A DNA stretch of 64,000 bases from Mycobacterium colombiense CECT 3035 (GTDB taxonomy: Bacteria; Actinomycetota; Actinomycetes; Mycobacteriales; Mycobacteriaceae), in contig NZ_CP020821.1 of assembly GCF_002105755.1 (NCBI RefSeq), positions 3,844,001-3,908,000 on the forward strand, given 5' to 3'. Below are positions 10,241 to 19,600 of the stretch, one piece after another (position 1 is the first letter of the stretch; the number at the start of each line of letters is the position of its first letter). The notes below the pieces were generated by a model. The model had not been told where the DNA came from. It did no database searches and saw only the letters and a list, made by a program, of their open reading frames with translations. The translations under genes and the position numbers were made by a program.

Positions 10241-10269
10241 AATGGCGCGAATGGCATTGCGCCGCCATT
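10241..10269 (+). terminator. Possible weak hairpin after embB
   Basis: AATGGCGC at 10241-10248 can pair imperfectly with GCGCCGCCATT ending at 10269, about 20 bases after the embB stop. The stem is interrupted and there is no T-tract, so the call is tentative. Confidence 0.3.
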
Positions 10270-10310
10270 ATTCACCGGTGTAATAACGCGTCGAATTAAC
10301 GACAGAGTAA

Positions 10311-10348
10311 TTACTGGTCAGGGGTTTATTTCGACCATTTACTGGTCA
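10311..10348. repeat. Direct repeat TTACTGGTCA (two copies) in AT-rich upstream region
   Basis: TTACTGGTCA occurs at 10311-10320 and again at 10339-10348, a 28-bp period, inside an AT-rich island that is unusual for this GC-rich window. It lies 49-86 bases upstream of the start of the secreted-protein gene at 10397. The spacing (nearly three helical turns) suits two binding sites for one regulator on the same DNA face, but no regulator is identified. Confidence 0.5.
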
Positions 10349-10396
10349 ATACTAATTCCGCTGTGATCCATTTCACATGACGGAAAAGGTGGCCCG

Positions 10397-10912
10397 ATGC
10401 GCACGTTGACACGACTGGGAACCTGCGCGGCCGCGGCCGCGCTGCTGATCACTCCCACCGCGAGCCTGACCATCGGGACGGCCGCCGCCGAGGGCGGCGG
10501 CACGACGGTCGTTTTCGACAACTATCTGCGGCGTTGCGATTTCAGCAAGGTCAGCATCGCCCCCAAGGTGCCCAGCCCGATGCTCGGCACCGGGTCGGCC
10601 ATCGTGCGGGCCAGCGGCTCCCGGGCGGTCGCCGAGGTCCATCTGGTCGACGGGACCGAGCCGGGCATGCATTTCGACGTCGGCCTTATCGAAGAACCCC
10701 GCCCGTCCTCGTCGACCTGTGGGCCTGGGGACCCGGGCACGGCCTTTACCGGCATGGACCTCGACGGCGCCGGAAACGGCACGGCCACGGTTGCCGACGC
10801 CATTCGCCCGGGCACGACCGGCGTGTGGGTGATCATCGAGCGGGCGAACCCGAACTCGCAGAACCCGGCGGAGTTCTATACGTCCGAGTTCGTGGTGCCG
10901 GTCGGGTCGTAG
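10397..10912 (+). CDS. Putative secreted protein, 171 aa, unknown function
   Basis: ATG 10397 is preceded by GGAAAAGGTGG, a fair ribosome-binding site. Residues 1-34 form a Sec signal peptide (positive start RTLTRLG, hydrophobic core AAAAALLITP, cleavage near GTAAAEG). The mature part of about 137 residues contains two cysteines (RRCDF, STCGPG) that could form a disulfide, and ends PAEFYTSEFVVPVGS. I do not recognise the family; the alternating polar and hydrophobic strands look like a small beta-rich exported protein. It follows embB by 175 bases with its own AT-rich upstream region, so it is probably transcribed on its own. It has no counterpart known to me next to embB in M. tuberculosis. 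Confidence 0.75.
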   Translation: MRTLTRLGTCAAAAALLITPTASLTIGTAAAEGGGTTVVFDNYLRRCDFSKVSIAPKVPSPMLGTGSAIVRASGSRAVAEVHLVDGTEPGMHFDVGLIEEPRPSSSTCGPGDPGTAFTGMDLDGAGNGTATVADAIRPGTTGVWVIIERANPNSQNPAEFYTSEFVVPVGS

Positions 10913-11014
10913 CCGGCCGGGCACACGCAGGAAACAGGGACTTCGGCCCCTATCTTGACGCTCATATCAACTGCTGCGATGGAGGTATCGACCAGGACCT
11001 GGCGAAAGGAAGCG

Positions 11015-11461
11015 GTGTCGGCGTCATACGGGGAGACGAGCAAGCAACCAATCGCGCCGGACGAACCCACCGGCGACATCGGTTCGGTGCTGCGTGCCGA
11101 CGTCCGCGACGAGATCGACACGTCGTCGGCCTTCGCCGAAGCGGCGGCGACGCTGGCCCGCGGTTCGGCCATGCTGGTGGTGAAGCGCGGCCCCAACGTC
11201 GGGGCAAAGTTCGTGCTGAACGAGCCGGTGATGAACGCCGGGCGGCACCCCGCCAGCGACATCTTTCTCGATGACATCACGGTCAGCCGCAGGCATGCCG
11301 AATTCCGCAGCGAGAACGGCGAATTCCGCGTCGTCGATCTCGGCAGCCTCAACGGGACCTATCTCAACCGCGGCGCCGTCGACTCCGCGGTGCTGACCAA
11401 CGGCGACGTGCTCCAGATCGGCAACTTCCGGCTGGTCTTCCTGGCCGCCCGGCCGGGCTGA
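11015..11461 (+). CDS. GarA-like FHA domain protein
   Basis: 148 residues from GTG 11015, chosen because AAGGAAG lies just upstream; in-frame TTG 10955 and ATG 10979 are alternatives. Residues about 52-145 are an FHA domain very like that of GarA (Rv1827): LVVKRGPN, GRHPASDIFLDD, VSRRHAEFR, GSLNGTYLNR and FRLVFL. The phosphothreonine-binding residues R77, S91 and N113 are intact. GarA carries an N-terminal ETTSVF site that PknB and PknG phosphorylate, which then docks on its own FHA domain to switch control of 2-oxoglutarate metabolism. Here the aligned segment reads DIGSVL, so the threonine pair is missing. This is probably a paralogue that binds phosphothreonine without the same self-inhibiting switch. 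The cytoplasmic partner is unknown. EmbR, the other FHA protein in the window, is encoded on the far side of embAB. Confidence 0.85.
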   Translation: MSASYGETSKQPIAPDEPTGDIGSVLRADVRDEIDTSSAFAEAAATLARGSAMLVVKRGPNVGAKFVLNEPVMNAGRHPASDIFLDDITVSRRHAEFRSENGEFRVVDLGSLNGTYLNRGAVDSAVLTNGDVLQIGNFRLVFLAARPG

Positions 11462-11557
11462 CACCGCCGCTGCGCCCGTCCTATGAATTGGGTTCCGGCG
11501 ACGCCGTTTTCGGCCAGGGTGATCCTGACGATCGGCTCGGCGCGTAGCGTCTGACCC

Positions 11558-13332
11558 ATGAGCGACTACGCCGTCGAGGCGGTGGACCGGCTGCCGTTTT
11601 CCAGCGACGAGAAATCGCAGCGCTACGCGACGGAGAACTACCACGGTGCCGTGGGACTCAACTGGTACCTCACCGACCCCACGCTGCAGTTCACCATGGC
11701 CTACTACCTCAAGCCCGAGGAACTGACACTGGCCGAACGCCACCTGACGCGCATCGGCGAACTGATGGGCGGCCCGGTGGCGCGGTGGGCCGAAGAGACG
11801 GATCGCAACCCCCGCGGCTGCAGCGCTACGACCGGTGGGGCCACGACATCAGCGAGGTGGTGATGCCGACCTCGTTCACCGAGTCCAAGCGCGCGGTCCT
11901 GGACGCCCAGCAGGCGCTGCGCACCGAGGCCCGCGCGGCGCAGATGAGCTCGTCGCTGCCCATGTTCGCGTCGAATTATCTGCTCAACCAAGCCGACATC
12001 GGCATGGGCTGCGCGCTGGGTACCGGCGGCGGCATGGTGCAGTCGCTGGTGGCGACCTACGCGCCGCCCGATGTGGCCGAGCACGTGCTGGCCAAATTCG
12101 CCTCGGGCGAGTGGGCCGGCGAGACGGCGCAGCTGCTGACCGAGCGCACCGGCGGCTCCGATCTGGGGGCGCTGGAGACCACCGCGACCCGGCACGGTGA
12201 CACGTGGTTGTTGAACGGCTTCAAGTGGTTTGCGTCCAACTGCGCCGGGCAGGCGTTCGTCGTATTGGCGAAACCCGAAGGCGCACCCGATTCTTCGCGC
12301 GGCGTCGCCAACTTCCTGGTGTTGCGCACCCGCCGCGACGGCTCACGCAACGGGGTGCGGGTGCGCCGGTTGAAGGACAAGCTGGGCACCCGCTCGGTGG
12401 CCTCGGGCGAGGTCGAATTCGTCGATGCCGAGGCGTTTTTGCTGTCCGGCGAGCCCACCGGCGCCGACGCCGGGCCGTCGGACGGCAAGGGGCTGGGACG
12501 CATGATGGAGCTGACCAACGCGGCGCGCCTGGGCATCGCGCTGTTCGCGCTCGGCAACGCGCGGCGCGCCCTGGTGGAATCGCTGTGTTATGCCCGGCAG
12601 CGCCGGGCGTTCGGCGGCGCGCTCATCGACAAGCCGCTGATGCGGCGCAAGCTCGCCGAGATGATCGTCGACGTCGAGGCGGCGCAGGCGCTGGTGTTCG
12701 ACGGCACCGGCGCCACCAACCATCGTCAGCCGCGCAGCATGCGGCAACGGATCGCCGTGCCCGTCACCAAGCTCAGGGTGTGCCGGCTGGGCATCACCGC
12801 GGCCTCGGATGCGATCGAAATCCACGGCGGCAACGGCTATATCGAGACATGGCCGGTGGCGCGCCTGCTGCGCGACGCGCAGGTGAACACCATCTGGGAG
12901 GGGCCGGACAACATCCTGTGCCTGGATGTGCGACGCGGGATCGAGCAGACCCGCGCGCACGAGACGCTGCTGGCGCGGCTGCGCGACGCGGTGTCGGTCG
13001 CCGACGACGGCGAGGCCACCCGCCTGGTCGCCGGCCGGATCGAGGATCTCGACGCGGCGATCACCGCGTGGACCAAGCTCGACCGCGGCACCGCCGAGGC
13101 ACGGCTGTTCCCGCTGACCCAATTCATGGGCGACGTCTACGGCGGTGCGTTGCTCATCGAACAGGCCGCGTGGGAGCGGGAAACCAGCGGTGGTGAACGC
13201 AAGGCGCTTGTCGCGGAGCTCTACGCGCAGCGCTATCTCGCCGACCGCGGGGCGTTGCGCGGCATCGACGCCGACTCCGACGAGGCGCTGGATCGCTTCG
13301 ACGAATTGCTCGACGGCGCGCTGAGGGTGTAG
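11558..13332 (+). pseudogene. fadE35: Acyl-CoA dehydrogenase FadE35, split by a single frameshift
   Basis: The N-terminal part reads from ATG 11558 (MSDYAVEAVDRLPFSS) and loses frame at the CCCCC run 11809-11813. The rest continues in another frame (RLQRYDRWGHDISEVV onward) to the stop at 13332. Adding one C restores a continuous protein of 591 residues, the expected size (593 in M. tuberculosis). It has an AidB-type acyl-CoA dehydrogenase layout: an N-terminal helical domain, the mid-domain QLLTERTGGSDLGA and NGFKWFASNCAG (FAD and substrate contacts), and the C-terminal helical domain with RRAFGGALIDKP, EIHGGNGYIETW and NTIWEGPDNI. It would oxidise an acyl-CoA with FAD, but the substrate is unknown. 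The downstream frame keeps full coding character with no other damage, which favours a sequencing error over decay. Confidence 0.85.
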
Positions 13333-13343
13333 GCGGGGGCCCA

Positions 13344-14180
13344 ATGACCGGTCAACGGTTGTACAAGCCGAGGCCGCCACTCGCCGGGCACATCGAGTAT
13401 TTCGGCTACTGGCAAGGCAATAACGCATCCGGCCCGCACACCAGCCGCGCGCTACCGCGCGGAGCGGTCACCGCGATCATCGATGTCGACGGCGGAACCG
13501 ACCTCGGCTTCTACGCCTCCGATGGCCGCACCCCACTGACGGTCCCGCCCGCATTCGTTGCCGGTGCCGGCCCGGCGGCCTATGTCATCCGCGTCGTCCC
13601 CGCGCACACCGTCATGACGATCCATTTTCGGCCGGCGGGGGCGTTGGCGTTCCTCGGCTGTCCGCTGGGCGATCTGGAGGATGCTCTCGTCGGCCTCGGC
13701 GATCTTTGGGGGTCGGGCGCAGAGCTGCTCCGGGAACGACTCATCGAGGCGCGCTCGGCACAACATCGGGTAGACCTGCTGGAGCAGTTCCTCCTGGCAC
13801 GGATTCGCCACGGCCACCGGTGGCCACAACCCGATGTGACATCGGTATTGCGCTACGCCGAACTCAACCCGTCGATGCGGGTCTCGAAAGCCCAAGTCCT
13901 GACTGGCCTTTCAGCCAAGCGGTTCAATACGCTGTTTCGTTCCGAAGTAGGGTTGTCACCCAAGGCCTACCTTCGGGTGCGCCGGCTGCAGGCGGTGCTG
14001 CGGGCGCTCAACACCCCCGCGCAGGGCGCGGCCATCGCCGCCGACCTCGGCTATTTCGACCAGGCCCACATGGTGCGCGAATTCCGCGAATTCACCGGCA
14101 TCACGCCGACGCAGTACGCATGCCGACGCTCCTCGATGCCCGGCCACGTCGAACTCGCCGCCACACCGCAACCGGGCTGA
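13344..14180 (+). CDS. AraC-family transcriptional regulator
   Basis: 278 residues from ATG 13344, 12 bases after fadE35, so probably cotranscribed. The N-terminal half (residues 1-150) is a ligand-sensing domain of the DUF6597 kind (YFGYWQGN, PRGAVTAIIDVDGG, IHFRPAGALAFLG). The C-terminal half (about 170-265) is an AraC helix-turn-helix pair: SAKRFNTLFRSEVGLSPKAYLRVRRLQ and the second helix with ADLGYFDQAHMVREFREFTGITPTQY. It should bind DNA and control nearby or unlinked genes; the ligand is not known. M. tuberculosis has an insertion sequence at the equivalent place, so this gene is a lineage difference. Confidence 0.85.
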   Translation: MTGQRLYKPRPPLAGHIEYFGYWQGNNASGPHTSRALPRGAVTAIIDVDGGTDLGFYASDGRTPLTVPPAFVAGAGPAAYVIRVVPAHTVMTIHFRPAGALAFLGCPLGDLEDALVGLGDLWGSGAELLRERLIEARSAQHRVDLLEQFLLARIRHGHRWPQPDVTSVLRYAELNPSMRVSKAQVLTGLSAKRFNTLFRSEVGLSPKAYLRVRRLQAVLRALNTPAQGAAIAADLGYFDQAHMVREFREFTGITPTQYACRRSSMPGHVELAATPQPG

Positions 14181-14234
14181 ACGGCGACCGAAATATCCAA
14201 GCCATGCCCCACGCCCGGCGCCGATGATGGCGCG

Positions 14235-15053
14235 ATGGACAGAAATCACGCGGCGGTCGCGGACACCGGCCTGCTGGTCGCGGCGATCCGCGCCCACGAA
14301 ACGACCCGCGAAGACCGGCTCTTCTCCGACCCGTTCGCCGAGCGGCTGGCGGGAGATCGCGGGCGGGCGCTGTACGCGGCGGCGGCCACCGGCGGTGAAC
14401 GCTCCAGCGCGCAGATCGTCGTGCGTACCCGGTTCTGGGACGAGGCGCTGCTGCGAGCGGCCCGGCGGGTGCGGCAGATCGTCATCCTCGCCGCCGGCAT
14501 GGACGCCCGGGCCTACCGGCTGCCCTGGCCCGAGGGCACGGTCGTCTACGAACTGGATCAGCCGGCGGTGCTGTCGGCCAAGGCCGATCTGCTCGCCGGG
14601 GAACAGCCCCGTTGCCTGCGCGTTCCGGTGGGTGTCGATCTGGCCGACGACTGGCCGTCCGCCGTCCGGTCCGCCGGACTGGATCCGTCGGCGCCGGCGG
14701 CCTGGCTGATCGAAGGACTCTTGCAGTACCTGGACGAGGCCGAGGTCGGCGCGTTGTTCGATCGCGTCGACGCCCTGTCGGCGCCCGGCTCGGTCCTGCT
14801 CTACGACGTCGTCGGCAAGACACTGCTCGAATCGGCGGCGATGGCGCCGGTGGTCGCGTCCATGGCCCGCAGCGGTGCCCCGTGGCTCTTCGGCACCGAC
14901 GAGCCGGGCCGGCTATCGCAACGCCTCGGCTGGTCGGCGGCCGTCACCGACGTCGCGGAAGCGGGGAATCGGTACGGCCGCTGGTATGAGCCGGCGGTGC
15001 CGATGGAGGTTGCCGACGTGCCTCGTGGCTATTTCGTCGAGGCGACCAAGTAG
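14235..15053 (+). CDS. SAM-dependent methyltransferase, TIGR00027 family
   Basis: 272 residues from ATG 14235. It shows the signatures of the large mycobacterial family of putative leucine carboxyl methyltransferase-like enzymes (TIGR00027): DRLFSDPFAERL near residue 30, RTRFWDEALL near 65, the SAM-binding AAGMDARAYRLPWP near 90, VYELDQPAVL near 105, and WLIEGLLQYLDEAEV near 155. Substrates are unknown for nearly all members. It lies 54 bases after the AraC gene on the same strand and converges on accD4 with five bases between stops. It is probably an accessory gene. Confidence 0.88.
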   Translation: MDRNHAAVADTGLLVAAIRAHETTREDRLFSDPFAERLAGDRGRALYAAAATGGERSSAQIVVRTRFWDEALLRAARRVRQIVILAAGMDARAYRLPWPEGTVVYELDQPAVLSAKADLLAGEQPRCLRVPVGVDLADDWPSAVRSAGLDPSAPAAWLIEGLLQYLDEAEVGALFDRVDALSAPGSVLLYDVVGKTLLESAAMAPVVASMARSGAPWLFGTDEPGRLSQRLGWSAAVTDVAEAGNRYGRWYEPAVPMEVADVPRGYFVEATK

Positions 15054-15058
15054 CCGGA

Positions 15059-16633
15059 TCAGATCGGGATGAGGCCGTGCTTGCGCGCCGTGCGGAACCA
15101 CAGCTGCTTCTCCCGCAGCAGCCTCATCGACTTGCGCAGCAGCAGCCGGGTCTCGTGCGGGTCGATGACCGCGTCGATGAAGCCGCGCTCGGCGGCGGTC
15201 CACGGGATCGCCATGTTGAGGTTGTAGCCCTCGATGAAGTCCTTCTTGATCTGCTGCGCCTCGGGCGTGGTGGGGTCGGGGAACCGCTTCATCAGCAGCT
15301 GCGCGGCCCCCTCGGCGCCGATCACCGCGATGCGCGCGGTCGGCCAGGCGAAGTTGAAGTCGGCGGTGAGCTGCCGCGACCCCATCACGGCGTAGGCGCC
15401 GCCGTAGGACTTGCGGACCGTGATGGTCACCTTCGGCACGTCGGCCTCGACGACCGAGTACAGGAACCGGCCGCCGCGCTTGATGATGCCGTTCTTCTCC
15501 TGCTCGGCGCCCGGCAGGAAGCCCGGCGTGTCCACCACGAACACCAGCGGGACATTGAACGCGTCGCAGAACCGAATGAACCGCGCCGCCTTGTCGGAGG
15601 CCTCGTTGTCGATCGACCCGGACAGGTACATCGGCTGGTTGGCGATCACGCCCACCGGGCGCCCGTCGACGCGGGCGAACCCGGTGATGATGGCGGGCCC
15701 GTGCTGGGCGGCCACGTCGAGGAAGTCGCCGTCGTCGAAGATCCGCAGCAGGATCTCGTGCATGTCGTAGGCCATGTTGTCCGAGTCCGGCACGATCGAG
15801 TCGAGCTCTAGATCGGTCGGGGTGGTCTCCGGCTCCAGGCCCGGGTTGACGATCGGCGGCTCGCTGACGGCGCTCGACGGCAGGAACGACAGGAAGTCGC
15901 GCACGTACTGGAAGGCCTCGGCCTCGGAGTTCACCACCTGGTGGATGTTGCCGTTGCGGGCCTGCGCGTCGGAGCCGCCGAGCTCGTCGAGCGTGACGTC
16001 TTCGCCGGTGACCTCCCGGATCACGTCCGGCCCGGTGACGAAGAAGTAGCCCTGGTCGCGCACCGACACCAGCAGGTCGTCCTGGATCGGCGAATACACC
16101 GCTCCCCCAGCGCATTTGCCGAAGATCAGGGAGATCTGCGGCACCAGCCCGCTCAATGCCTCGTGGCGGCGGCCCAGCTCGGCGTACCACGCCAGCGAGG
16201 TGACGGCGTCCTGAATCCGCGCGCCGCCGGAGTCCTGGATGCCGACGATCGGGCAGCCGACCATCGCGCACCACTCCATCAGCCTGGCCACCTTGCGGCC
16301 GAACATCTCGCCCACCGTGCCCTGGAACACCGTCTGGTCGTGGGAGAACACCCCGACCGGGCGGCCGTCGATCATGGCGTGCCCGGTCACGCATCCGTCG
16401 CCGTAGAGGGCGTTCGGGTCGTTCGGCGTCTTGGCCAGCGCGCCGGTCTCCAGGAAGGTGCCCGGGTCGACCAGCGCGTGGATGCGGGCGCGGGCGCTCG
16501 GGATGCCCTTCTTGTCGCGCTTGGCGACGGCCTTCTCACCGCCGGGCTCTTTGGCCAGTTCCAGGCGAGCGTGGAGCTCGGCCAGCTTCTCGGCGGTGGT
16601 GTGCTGAATGGGAGCTGGCGCCATCTCCGTCAC
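15059..16633 (-). CDS. accD4: Acyl-CoA carboxylase beta subunit AccD4
   Basis: 524 residues (522 in M. tuberculosis) from GTG 16633, which shares one base with the pks13 stop codon, so translation is coupled. Carboxyltransferase domains run through the whole protein: [16 protein letters not shown] near residue 45, the oxyanion-hole segment [11 protein letters not shown] near 118, [11 protein letters not shown] near 175, and in the second domain [27 protein letters not shown] and [13 protein letters not shown]. With AccA3, AccD5 and AccE it carboxylates a C24-C26 acyl-CoA so that Pks13 can condense it with the meromycoloyl chain. It is the third gene of fadD32-pks13-accD4. Known as essential in mycobacteria. 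Confidence 0.97.
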   Translation of the reverse strand: MTEMAPAPIQHTTAEKLAELHARLELAKEPGGEKAVAKRDKKGIPSARARIHALVDPGTFLETGALAKTPNDPNALYGDGCVTGHAMIDGRPVGVFSHDQTVFQGTVGEMFGRKVARLMEWCAMVGCPIVGIQDSGGARIQDAVTSLAWYAELGRRHEALSGLVPQISLIFGKCAGGAVYSPIQDDLLVSVRDQGYFFVTGPDVIREVTGEDVTLDELGGSDAQARNGNIHQVVNSEAEAFQYVRDFLSFLPSSAVSEPPIVNPGLEPETTPTDLELDSIVPDSDNMAYDMHEILLRIFDDGDFLDVAAQHGPAIITGFARVDGRPVGVIANQPMYLSGSIDNEASDKAARFIRFCDAFNVPLVFVVDTPGFLPGAEQEKNGIIKRGGRFLYSVVEADVPKVTITVRKSYGGAYAVMGSRQLTADFNFAWPTARIAVIGAEGAAQLLMKRFPDPTTPEAQQIKKDFIEGYNLNMAIPWTAAERGFIDAVIDPHETRLLLRKSMRLLREKQLWFRTARKHGLIPI

Positions 16634-19600
16634 TACTTGCCCACCTCACTCGTCTGACTGGTTTCGGCCTCCACCTTATTCAGCACGTCGGAGAGGTGAG
16701 CACCGACCTTGCCGATGATCGGTTCGTCGATGGCCTGGATGTGTTCGCCGCCGATGGGCACCACCTCGAGGTCGGCCACGTAGTCGCCCCAGCCGCCGTC
16801 GGGCTGGCGGACCGCATAGCGCGGCTCGAACTCGATCACGTCGTCGTGGTAGCGGTCGGCCATGTACAGGGTCACGTGGCCGTCGTACGGCTCGATCTGC
16901 ACGGTCTCGAGCGCCCGGTTGTCCAGGTAGGACGTCCGCTGGTGCTCGACGATGCCGCCCGGGATCTGCACGCCGCTCTGCTGGACGATGTCCAGCACGA
17001 ACTTGACCTGGCCCTCGTCGTCGAGCTCCTCGAGCTGCTCGTAGGGGATCGCCGGAATCTCGACGTTGAAGGTGCGCTCGGCGAACTTCGCGTACCGGTC
17101 CCAGCGCTTGCGGGTCTCCTCCTGCGTCTGGGGGATCTCCTCGCCGGCGCGCACGGTGTCGATCATCCCGACGAAGCGCACGTCTTCACCCGCGCGCTTC
17201 AAGCCGATCGCGCACGCGTACGCGAGCGCGCCGCCGAGCGACCAGCCGGCCAGGATGAACGGCTTGCCGGCGTTCATCTCCAACAGCTTCGGCACGTACT
17301 GGGCGGCCCGCTCCTGGACGGTGCCCTCCACGCGCTCGAACCCGTACATCGGTGTGTCCGCGGGCAACCGGTTCAGCAGCGGCTCGTAGACCACGGTCGA
17401 ACCGCCGGCGGGATGGAACACGAACACCGCGGGTTTCGAGCTGCCCTCGGGCCGCGCCCTCAGGGTGCGGACGAAGCCGTCGATCTGGCCGGCCTCCAGG
17501 TACTGGCGGACCTTCTCGGCCAGCGCCTCGATGGTGTCCGACGTCAGGACGTCCTCGGCGGTGACGGTGCCGTCGGCGCGCTCGGACAGCCGCTGCGCCA
17601 TCTTGGCCGCGGTGTCCTCGTCGAGCTTGGGCAGCGGGTTGAAGATGCCGCCCGGCGACTTGCCCGTGACGATCGCCCAGGTGGCGAAGGTGACCCGCTC
17701 GGCCGCGTCACGCGGCGGCACATCGGAATTCAGCGCCTTGGCGACCGCCTCCTGGCTGAGCGCCCCCGCGAGATCGGGCTTGGCGCCGTTGGTCGCCGCC
17801 CCCTTCGGGCCGGACGGATCCGTCGGCGGCGGCGGGATCGTCGCGTCCGACGCCGGCGGTGCCGGCTGAGTCTCGGGCTCGGCCTGCGGGTCCGGCGCGG
17901 GTGCGGCGGCCGTTGTCGGCGTTGCCCCGCTGAGCAGCTGGGCCTGTTCCTTGGCGATCTCCTCGGGCGTCAGCGTCTTCTGGTGCTCGTGCAGCTGCTC
18001 GACCTCGTCGCGGTGCTCGATCGCGTACTCGATCAGCTTCTCGATGGCGTACAGGTTGGCGTCGCGCACCGCCGTCAATTGGATTGGCGGCAGGTCGAAG
18101 TCGTATTCGACGCGGTTCTTGATCCGCACCGCCATCAGCGAGTCCAGGCCGAGCTCGATCAGCGGCACCTCCCACGGCAGGTCCTCGGGCTCGTAACCCA
18201 TGGCCGCCGAGACGATCATGCCCAGCCGCTCGCCGACGGTCTCGCCGGAATCCGGTGTCCACCGGCCCACGCTGGACGGCAGGTAGCGGTTGGTCAGGCT
18301 GTCCGACAGCGTCTCGGCGTCGGGCTCCTCGGCCGGCGCGGCGGGCGCCTCCACCGCGGCACCCGCGGTCGGGGCGGCGATGGCCGCACCGGCGCCCACC
18401 GCGGTGGGCAGCGCGGCCACGTTCGAACCGGCCCGCGACACCAGCGCGTCGTAGACGAGCGTGAAGGACTCGTCGATGCGGGCGTGCACCTGCACGGAGG
18501 CGCCGCCGGGGTGCCGGGTCATCGTCGTCACCAGCCGGGCGCCCGCGGCGGGCACTGCGCGCTGCTCGGAGGCCACCAACTGCGCGTCCGAAAGGACCTG
18601 GGTCGCAGCGGATCTCACCAACGCGGCCAGATCTGTCTCGCCGTTGCGCGGCGCGTACTCCCAGACGTGGCGCCCGTCCGGCAGCGCGACGTGGGTGCCC
18701 GGCATGATCACCGAGCCGTCGCCGGAGAAGTGCACGTCGAGCCAGTGCTCTTTGCGCTTGAACCGGGTCGGCGGGATGTTCGCGTAATCTTCGGGGCCCT
18801 GCGCGCGGCTGAACAGCGTGCGGATGTCCAGGTCGTGGCCGTGGACGTAGAGCTGGGCCATCGCCGAGATCATCGACTCGACGTCGTCCTGCTTGCGGGC
18901 CAGCGTCGGAATCAGTTGCGCGTCATGCAGACCCGCGGCGGCGGTGGTCAGGCCAATCTGCATCAGCGCCACCGGGTTGGGCGCGAGCTCCAGGAAGGTG
19001 GTGTGACCGCTGTCCACGGCGTTGCGCACGCCGTGGGTGAAATACACCGAGTGCCGCATGCCCTTGACCCAGTAGTCGACATCGTGCACCGGCGCGCCGC
19101 CGGGCTTGATGTAGCTGCCCTCGTGCACCGTCGAGAAGATCCCGACCGTCGGGCTCAGCGGCGTAATCCCCTGCAGCTCGGCGGAGAACTCACCGAGCAG
19201 CGGGTCCATCTGCGAGGTGTGGCCGGCGCCCTTGGTCTGCAGCTTGCGGGCGAAGCGGCCCTCCGATTCCGCCCGGGCGACGATCGCGTCGATCTGCTCG
19301 GGCGGGCCGCCGATGACGGTCTGGCTGGGTGCGGCGTAGACGCACACCTCCAGGCCGGGGAAGTCGGCGAACACCGTCTTGAGCTCGTCGGCGGAGTACT
19401 CGACGAGCGCCATGAACCGGATGTACTCGCCGAACAGCATCGCCTCGCCCTCGCCCATCAGGTGCGAGCGCGACGCGATCACGCGGGCGGCGTCCGCCAG
19501 CGACAGGCCGCCGGCGAAGTACGCCGACGCGGGCTCGCCGAGCGACTGGCCAACCACCGCAGCGGGTTTGGCGCCGTGGTGGCGGAGCAGCTCACCCAGC

